A stretch of DNA of 64,000 bases from Hetaerina americana. Taxonomy: Eukaryota; Arthropoda; Insecta; Odonata; Calopterygidae. This document shows positions 56,273 through 64,000 of the stretch, in pieces. Below the pieces are notes generated by a model. It did no database searches and had not been told where the DNA came from. It saw nothing but the letters and a program-made list of their open reading frames with translations. The DNA lies in the NCBI GenBank assembly GCA_022747635.1, contig JAKTNV010000002.1:109411369-109475368 (forward strand). Reading direction: 5' to 3'. Every line of letters starts with the position of its first letter. The stretch's first letter is position 1. The position numbers were made by a program, and so were the translations under genes.

Positions 56273-57614
56273 CCCCCCCACACCACTAAGAGCACCCAAG
56301 CGAAAACCAAAGGTTTCCCACGCCATTGGTGAGCTCTACTCTCGTCAATCAAACCCAACCTTCGCATTGATTAGGCACTGCACTCTCGAGAATGTATTCT
56401 TGGGGAGTGCCCGTATTTCGGATCCAAAATACCTTAAAATGCACGCGACATCACTGACAAGGCGTTAGGTTTCCAATTAAGGGCGAGTGAAAAATATTGA
56501 AATACGTAAACTTGGCGTCGGCTAATGAGAAGAACTGTTGAAGAAATCCCACATTTTGCGATTCCCTCCGATGACCAATGTGCTCCCCTTGTAGATGAGC
56601 TGCGTGCACTAAGGGACTAGGGTTAGGGATGACAATAAGGTAGCGCACGTCTGTAAAACAATCGCAGGGTCTCTCATCCAACTCCCCCTTCGGTATCGTT
56701 CCTAAGTATTATGCTCCTAACTACCTGAAACCTACAGACGTCACTTAGTCCGCCGAGACCGTCTCTGGCAACTTAAGATTAAGGTTACAAATGGAGGGAG
56801 AGAGAGAGAGCAGTCCATTCGCTCAATTCCAAGCCATTGGCCACGCGTCAAATAAACTCTCGACGGGGGCGGATAGAGCATCCGCAGCAATCACCTGGAC
56901 TCGCCGACGCCGCGTGAGAGCACGCACGAATGAAGAGGAGCGTGGGAAATTCCGTGGAATACTCAGCGGAATGCTGTGAAGGGCCACGAAGCAGCTCGGT
57001 TTGACCGGCACGCCGCAGTGGAGCAGGACCACCGACGAATCCGAATGACGATGATGGCTTATTTAAATTTTTGGTGGTGCTCAGACGGTTAGGGGATGCT
57101 CTTGGTCATTGGGTGAAGCTGCTGCTTTCTCTTCTCCTTTCCCTCGCGTCGTACGCATCCTCACCACACTCGTGCCCAACATGTCGATTCCCTTACTTCC
57201 TCTCCCCAATCACACGCCCGCTCACATTCTGCCTCCTCACATCTCCTATGCCCACTTCTTCTCCCTTCCTTTTCAAATTAAGCTCTCCCAACCATTTCTC
57301 TTCATTTCCACCCATCTCCTAAAGTGATAAAATGGCAAACTCAACACATCTTTTCCTGAAATCACTCAGGATCATGGTTATCAATTCCCTTCTTCCCAAT
57401 AAACTCTTCCATCGGTTTACTAATGGTACCAATGCTATTCATTTCAGATTAACATTAATAGATAGTATGTAGAACCCTTGTTAAATACTTACACATAAAC
57501 TTGATACGAAACATTTGCATATTTGTTGAAGTATGAAATGGATGTAGGCGTTTATTAAGGTACCTTAATAAAATGTATACATCGATACATTTTTCTTTCA
57601 CTGCATTGTTATGC
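56273..57614. other. Unannotated sequence
   Basis: CT-rich plus strand at 57.1-57.3 kb; no motif recognised. Confidence 0.4.
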
Positions 57615-57765
57615 ATGGCATTCTGACAGAAGATTTAGTTATGGGAAAGATATGTGCCAAGATGGTCCCCACGGTAATATCGGAAGACTGCTGCTTGTGT
57701 GATAATCTTGCCTTGGACCTCTTCGACCACGAGGAAAGTGACCCGACCTCGAGTGACACTTCTGG
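57615..57765 (+). pseudogene. Mariner transposase mid-region scrap
   Basis: One plus-strand frame reads GILTEDLVMGKICAKMVPTV then CDNLALDLFDHEESDPTSS. The 'KICAKxVP' linker followed by 'xxLxDLxDHxESDP' is the mariner block before the first catalytic aspartate. It resembles the decayed middle of the palindromic relic at 9.64-9.75 kb, so both derive from one old lineage. Confidence 0.55.
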
Positions 57766-59039
57766 CAAACCTTCAGGGTTCGTTTAATTTAGTTCTGCAC
57801 TTTCAGTTACGTCGTTAAAAAATAAGATGATCACGTAATTTTATGAGACTGACAATGAATTGCGTGACGATAATAATGTAGGAATTTTTTAAGGAACACT
57901 ATTTGCGTATACACTATACTACTGGATGCGCACCTATAAAAACAAATGGAAACCTTCGGGGCGAAAGGTCATATGGCAATCGCGGTCAACAGCAAAGTTA
58001 ACCATTGGCATTGGTTTAAGGGTGTTCTTTATCAAGTAACTGAAAAATACATCAGCATCGACTGTTTAATATGCAAATCTTAGCGGTTTGATCCCTTCAC
58101 CACGCAATAAAATGAGCACATAACGCGATACGCCATTTTTTTCGCAACCGCTGACATTCATCGTCTACGCAATGCATTTTGAGAAACGAGAATCTTGAAA
58201 TCAAAGTTGACTGCGCAATTTTCCTCGAGTCATTTTTTTTCTATTACTTTTTGTAAGAAAACGACTCCTTCATACCATAAATAATATTACGAAGACATTC
58301 AGCGATATGTCAATTTTTGCGAAACAACCAATTTTCCCCCTCACAGCCACAGACTCCACGAATAAGCAGATTTCTTCGTGCACATTTTCCCTTCGAAATG
58401 ATTTATATCTAATTTATTTGTAAAAAGATCCCTTTATAACGAAATGAAAAGCTTAATAAATTAAACGATGACTCAGACTTTGCGCATCTTTTCGTTTTCA
58501 TTCCCGAAGCCAATGATTCTACAAAAGGGCAGTATTCCCTCCAATTAATTGCAGGCTTCTTCATTACCGAAATATGTTGGTGCCACTTTCTGGGCCACCA
58601 TTTATCAGTAGTCAATAACGTATGTCTTGCTGTCCTTTTTCAAATAGACTTGCTTCGACATGGTTTAAAGAAGACCACTAAGGAATACAGTAGAAGTTAA
58701 ACTCTTGATTGGATGAATTAAAATTGTAATATTGACCATGTGATTTAGAAATTACTTAAACATATTCGTAGAACTACCTTGCACCTTAATAACAATATCA
58801 AATTAGAAGAGCGAATGGAAAATCAATAAAAAGTTTCAAATTAATTAGCGACTAAGACAATGAACGGAATCGACGATTCCCTCGGATTACCCTCGTATGC
58901 ATAAATAAAATAACGAAAATGAGATTTTTTAGGGAGATCGATCCAATGAGGGCGATGGCCGACGAAAAGGCTTATTATGCTGATGTGTCTCTCCCATAAT
59001 CAAACCTCTTGTCAAGAAAAATCAAATGGAAAACATAGA
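57766..59039. other. AT-rich unique sequence
   Basis: Nothing recognisable. Confidence 0.5.
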
Positions 59040-59640
59040 ACGTCCTCATTAGACCTGTGGTAACAAAAGGAGCTGAGGCGTGGGCCCCATCCGAGAATGG
59101 TGAAGAAGCACTTCGCAAAATTGAAAGGAAAATAATATGGAGAATTTGTGGTTCGGGTGGAGAAGGACACGGAATACGGATAATCAGAATTAACTGAGAG
59201 ATAGATAAATGAATTAATAGGAGGGGAGGATATAAGTAAGGTTCTCCAAATCACCGCGGCAGGCAAAGCCGGGCCACGTAGACTGGGAGAACGCAGAATA
59301 CCCAAAAGAATAAAAACAGAAGTTTTAGGTGTAATATCATAATTGATTAAAAATTGGCAATTTTCCACAAAATATATTACATAAATATATTATAAACATA
59401 TTATGTGGAAATTGCCAATTTTGAATTTTTTTATCTCAAAATAATGCACAGTAGCACATGAGAATGAAGGGGACAGGATGAGAGGAATGACAGGATGGCT
59501 GCAGGATGCTGAAGTCAAGTCCTGAGGGCAATGGGAGCGGCAAGGTGGAGGGAGAGGAAGGTTGGAATGGAGGCACATACGAATAGAGGAATCAGAGGCC
59601 CATCCTGAGCTGAGGAATTGCGGGTGAATGCCGAGCGACG
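59040..59640 (+). pseudogene. Degenerate LINE C-terminal relic
   Basis: Plus-strand translation with frame changes gives VTKGAEAWAPSENGEEALRK, IERKIIWRICG and, in another frame, INELIGGEDISKVLQITAAG and later RMRGMTGWLQDAEVKS. This follows the C-terminal pattern of LINE reverse transcriptases ('YGAETWTL...ALRKFERKILRRI.G', then 'EL..L...DI...I', '..R..WL.D'). Multiple stops and shifts interrupt it. It is older than and different from the 50-53 kb LINE. Confidence 0.55.
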
Positions 59641-59974
59641 AGATCCGCAGTCGCAGAAATATACATCATTGACAAAAGAGATGACGAAGAGAGAAATATC
59701 TACTCAGAATGATTGCTGACAAATTCAAAAGATACCCTTATTTCAATAAAACGTCAACGTCTACATCAAAATAAGCGAAATTGATTAAAAACGTGGCGAA
59801 ATACTCGTCAATGGGTGGATGAGAAGGCAGTATTTTTCACCATCTTCATGTTAAACTCGATGGACCGGTGACTGCATCCTTTCGCTCTTCGGTCTAAAAT
59901 GCTAGCTCTCTCATAATTTTAACATATTAAACAAAAAATGTTGAATGATCGCCTTCGCCGCTAAATTTATTATA
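59641..59974. other. Unannotated sequence
   Basis: Nothing recognisable before the MITE. Confidence 0.45.
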
Positions 59975-60352
59975 CAGGGTGGGGCAGAATGGACACCCTA
60001 GTTATAAATAAATCATTGAAGAGCGCGCAGGTGAATTAGCCGAGTGGGAGTAGTGGCGTTGTCAAACGACGCCATTCTCAGTGGTCTGGTGAGCATCCGT
60101 GGCTTTTTCGCAGATACGACAGATGTCATCGCCGGAATAACGCAAGATATGCTGAGAAGAGTTTTTGAAAACTTTTTTGAACGATTCAACACGTGCATCG
60201 CTCACCAAGGTCGTCTCCTGGATTAAATCATTTTCAAAACCTAATGGAAATAAAATAGTATTGGGTGTAGTTATCAGAAATAAAAACCTTTGTTATTTAT
60301 CTTGCTTCTTTTTTTTTTAATTCACCCGTCAAATCAGGGAGTCCCCACCCTG
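59975..60352 (+). mobile_element. 378-bp mariner-related MITE
   Basis: Ends CAGGGTGGGG and the inverted complement CCCCACCCTG, preceded by TA (59973-59974) and followed by TG where TA is expected. The plus strand near the right end (about 60090-60225) encodes DVIAGITQDMLRRVFENFFE followed by RFNTCIAHQG. This resembles the C-terminal end of Tc1/mariner-superfamily transposases of the type ending 'IT.EML.RV......R...C....G'. The catalytic domain is missing, so the element is non-autonomous. Confidence 0.7.
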
Positions 60353-62896
60353 TGCTTTCTTCATCAGTTTATAATATCCTTTGCGGCCGCAGAAAAAAAA
60401 GCCCGCGAGCGAAGCCTATTTGATGTCAACTCTGGCCGAATCGTATGAATTCATTTCCCAGGGCAACACCTATAAATCGTACGGAATACCAGTTGTCTCG
60501 ACTGTTAGCTGAATACAATATCCTGATTCTAATTTTTGATTTCGGATACATGCTGGGCACAGATTGTTTTGAAAAAAATGTCGCACACATAAATGAATAA
60601 AACAATTTGAATTAAATAGAAAATGATGGTTATATAAGAGATAAGACCGCTCTAGAATTATACAGCACACGTAACTCTGGGGTTGATTCTGAAACAATAC
60701 ACGGAACCTTTAAGAAGGTCTCTAGTCTGCTGCCAAATGGAATAATAGTGAAAGGGACTCGTATTGGGGAAGGAGGTCAAAATAAGGAACTTGAAATTCA
60801 CACCAGAAGGTCCCTCGGCAGAAATAATTAGTCATATTCGGAAACCTCAGCAGACAATCAGGAATGCATTGCCCAGTTATTTAGATTCCCTCGACCCGAG
60901 GGACCGATTTAAACATCAAGCCGCATGATATTTTTCGGAAGTTTGATTGAAAACATGAAAGCAGATTATTTGATAATCTTTTTGAAACGAGGACGCATAT
61001 CCAAAAACATTTGGTTATTTTTCTCGATTAAATTAAATCATTTGAACCTTTATCAGGAACATATTCGTAGAATATAAAAGCGAGGGGGTTTTTAATCAAT
61101 CATTCCATCTACGTATATCTGAGAGAGATGGAAAAAAAGAAAGATGCTCGAGGGAGACGTTGGGAATGGGTTCGAAATTCGACTCGACCCGATGACAAAT
61201 GAAAGATTCGAGAGTCGCCTCACGTCCGAGCAATTGCAGGCCACCGCCGAAACCTTTTGACACGGGGTCTCTTCCAACGACAAGGCGGGAAAAAATCAAA
61301 GGATAAAGCGCGCCTCGACCTTGCGCGTGAATGAGTCGGCGACCTAAGTCGAAGCCGCCTCTCGGGTCCAGGAAGAACTTCCTACTCGGAGACGGCGAAC
61401 AAATTTCGCCGTCGGAGACATAGGTTTCAGCCACGTGTCTGAAAAACACGACAGCACAGATGTACGTACCTCTGATTCGATTTTCCATACGACCGCGTGC
61501 CCAAGGAGAGCCGATTAATCCCTCGCCACACAAATAAAATATTTCAATCGATGAGATCGGAAATGCTCAAAGGGCACTCCGCCAATTTGTGCGTCCGGCC
61601 GGCTCGAGTTTCAAGCCAAGTTTATTTTTACAACCCACTTCTTTAATTTATTCCTTTGTTTTTCGTGGGTGAACACGGATACATTTGCAGAAATCTAACG
61701 CGAACACGTCGTTCACGATTCAGTCATGGCCTATTTTGGAGGATCGAAGATCTATTATGACTAGTGAAGCGGCACTAACTTTTAATGTTCCACGGTATAA
61801 TTGATGCAACAAATGCAAGATGATGCAGTGCGATGAAAGACATACGAATACCAATAACTTGTGAAATAACACAGTACGCATTCCGAATACTTCCTGCGAT
61901 TCATTACTAAGAGCAAGTTTTCAAAAAATAATAACGCATCATGAAAATTTTCTGTAAACAAGCTAGACATCTGAAGGTCGTCCGAAGAGCCATTGCCACC
62001 TAATTCGGAGGTGGTAATGTCAAGCCGCGAATTTAAAAGATGTGAATGAATGTTGACTATTTTTAAGTCGCTTAGGCTGACAAATACCGACTGCATACAA
62101 ACTATCGTAGGTTATAAACGTGTACCGAGGTTCAATCGATCCGGTGGCGTCGATGCCATGAACAAACCCAAAACGAAAGTTCTAGCAGCTGAGCTCCGAC
62201 TTGGATTTCATAGAAATGTTTTTAACTCAAAAGGATACAAACTATTTTCATCGTACGATTCAGAATAGTAAAATTTTAAACGCGGATTATTAAGGCAGAC
62301 AATGCTGAAAAAAACTCACGCGTCAAACATTTACTACTAGACCTGGTATATTTACCGGTATCACCGAAGAAATAAACCGAATTAAATTTTTTTCTTAATC
62401 CATGAGGAGTCTTCTTCTCAACGTTAAAAAAATCAATTCCATGAGATTCATCCAAGTCAGAGCTCAAATTAGCAGGAGAACAAATCAAAAAGCGGTCCAT
62501 AATGGCGAAGTTGTTCAACTGATTCGAAACGCTCTTTAAAGATAAAAATACTATAAGTATATCCTTGAAATTAAAAACTTTCGTGAGAATGAAACTGTTC
62601 CGCTCAAACAATATTATTCTCAGTCGTAAAAGGCCATTTGAATTTCAGTTTAGTAATTCAAAGGAAGCACACTTCAAGGGATTTTTAAAGGAAAAAAGAT
62701 GGAGATCTCTAGCCTTAATATTTTCAGAGCAACAGAAATTCGAACTTTCTTCCTCATCACGGCTTATTATTAATCGCGACATTTCTTGCTGATTTCCAAG
62801 TGCATGTGCAAGGGTCACAATTCTTCCTCCTCAGTCCTTAAAAGATAATTTAATTCCCAGGGTAGAAGAACCCACCCACAATAATGATTAAATGTA
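60353..62896. other. Unannotated sequence
   Basis: No coding motif or structured repeat is recognised. A GC-rich patch with overlapping frames lies at 61.1-61.6 kb. Confidence 0.4.
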
Positions 62897-63649
62897 CGAG
62901 GGTCATCCGGAAAGTAGTACCCGTTTGTGCCGCATGAAGTGCTGACGACGCGAGTAGCCGCTGGACGAGGTCAGATAGCTTCAGTGGCTTGTCTGCCTTC
63001 TCTGAGCCAAGTTGCGTGACGCTAGCATTGCCTGTGTTGTTTCTGTGATTGTTTACAATGTTTAAAAAAATTGAGAACGCCGCCAGTTGTGAAGTGAGGG
63101 CAGTGATTAAATTCCTCAATGCAAGAAACGTTCGCCCATGTGATATTCATCGCCAATTAAAGGAGGTGTATGGAAACAATGTAATGGACAAGTCGTCTGT
63201 TCGGCGGTGGTGTCGCAACTTCAACATGGGGAGGGGGAACACACACGACGATGAGCGTTCGGGGAGACCGTCTGTCATTACAGACCAACTGGTGAGCTCA
63301 GTTGACGAATTCGTGAGGAACGATCGGCGCGTCACAATTGATGACATCTGTGAGCATTTTCCCAATGTTTCTCGAACAATTGTTCATGAAATTGTTAAAC
63401 ACCATCTGCATTATGCAAAAATTTGTGCAAGATGGGTCCCTCGCGTATCTCAATGAGCTGGCGGCGAAGGACTATGCAGCAGGAATACAGAAACTTGTCA
63501 CACGTTATGACAAATGCCTTAATTTGCTTGGAGATTATGTTGAGAAGTAGTTTAAAGTATCCTCTTTCAAATAAAATTTTTTATGTTTGTTAATATTTAC
63601 TTTTGTGTCTTTATTTCACGAACGGGTACTACTTTCCGGATGACCCTCG
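62897..63649 (+). mobile_element. 753-bp non-autonomous mariner, copy 3
   Basis: Ends CGAGGGTCATCCGGAAAGTA and its inverted complement, with TA at 62895-62896 and 63650-63651, so both target bases are preserved. It has the same length and deletion joint as copies 1 and 2. An A run directly follows. The C-terminal transposase remnant ends at 63550. Confidence 0.94.
63049..63456 (+). CDS. Mariner DNA-binding-domain ORF (truncated transposase), copy 3
   Basis: The 135-codon open frame has the two helix-turn-helix regions, the DDERSGRPSV linker and the KICARWVPR end of the family. It differs from copy 2 at two places in one stretch: VYGNNVMDKSSV for VYGDNVMDESSV. With copies 1 and 2 it shows that the truncated frame has stayed open despite independent substitutions, although the small number of changes means this may reflect youth and not selection. 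Confidence 0.75.
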   Translation: MFTMFKKIENAASCEVRAVIKFLNARNVRPCDIHRQLKEVYGNNVMDKSSVRRWCRNFNMGRGNTHDDERSGRPSVITDQLVSSVDEFVRNDRRVTIDDICEHFPNVSRTIVHEIVKHHLHYAKICARWVPRVSQ

Positions 63650-63651
63650 TA

Positions 63652-64000
63652 AAAAAAAAAAAAAAAATGAATGGTCACCTCTCACTCCACGTCCGATTTG
63701 ACATCCGGATTGGATAAAAACAAGAGGTAACTGGCGAAGGGACAGATTAAAGGGCTCCTTCTCCCTCGCAAGGCTCGCGACCACAAGGAAATCGTCGCCT
63801 AGCATTAGCATAGCACCATTTCACAGACATCCGTCCCTACTTCTCATTGCTGGGGTCGCAACAACCACTGCCATGCACCGTTGCAGCTGATTTGATGTCA
63901 CGTGAAATTTAGATCTACTCTGCTCTTCACTTGGGGGATGTTGTAATGCCGAACACATGGTGCGGACCACACGGAAATAGTGTTGCGCACTTATCAGAGT
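63652..64000. other. Unannotated sequence after a poly-A run
   Basis: An A run of about 16 bases (63651-63667) follows the mariner TA. Nothing else is recognised. Confidence 0.5.

Overview
The window reads as non-coding, repeat-rich genomic DNA of an arthropod, probably an insect. The evidence is the repeat content: several distinct mariner lineages with TA target duplications, an RTE-type non-LTR retrotransposon, Penelope-like remnants, tRNA-headed SINEs and long (TA)n arrays. I found no host protein-coding gene I can defend. Almost all recognisable coding sequence belongs to mobile elements, and the sequence alone does not fix the species.

Layout. 0-9 kb: mostly unique AT-rich DNA with two inverted-repeat (Penelope-like) remnants at 0.93-1.14 and 4.53-4.82 kb, an old antisense LINE relic around 5.6-5.9 kb, and a SINE body at 8.8-9.0 kb. 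9-17 kb: a palindromic mariner relic (9.25-10.03), a 550-bp internally deleted mariner (11.88-12.43), a 5'-truncated LINE with a visible target duplication (13.49-14.05), another LINE 3' end (14.63-14.85), a tRNA-like sequence inside a perfect 51-bp inverted repeat (15.71-15.87) and a SINE (16.41-16.72). 17-30 kb: a G-tract-rich stretch, the first 753-bp mariner derivative (19.63-20.38), two SINE pieces beside (TA)n arrays, and a Penelope-like remnant with perfect 102-bp inverted arms (29.38-29.73). 30-40 kb: mainly unique DNA, a 105-bp tandem repeat carrying TATCGATA (32.2-32.4), and more CGATA motifs at 39.6 kb. 40-49 kb: the second 753-bp mariner derivative inside (TA)n, an exact 453-bp tandem dimer with a tRNA-like core, a broken mariner followed by a CR1/L2/Jockey-like LINE 3' end, a full-length intact mariner (46.11-47.42), and a SINE + LINE + mariner-end cluster to 48.44 kb. 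49.8-53.2 kb: a nearly complete RTE-type LINE broken by two stops and one frameshift. 53-64 kb: LINE and mariner scraps, a second copy of the 16.4-kb SINE, a 378-bp mariner-related MITE, and the third 753-bp mariner derivative.

How the parts relate. The intact mariner at 46-47 kb encodes a complete DD34D transposase and could be autonomous. The three 753-bp elements share one internal deletion that removes the catalytic core and keeps an open DNA-binding domain, so they have spread as a family and would need a transposase from elsewhere. LINE copies at 13.5, 47.9 and 49.8-53.2 kb share a 3' hairpin. A recurring CUGAWGA-stem-GAAA hairpin, close to a hammerhead ribozyme core, appears at six loci; one of them carries the C-terminal end of a Penelope-like endonuclease frame.
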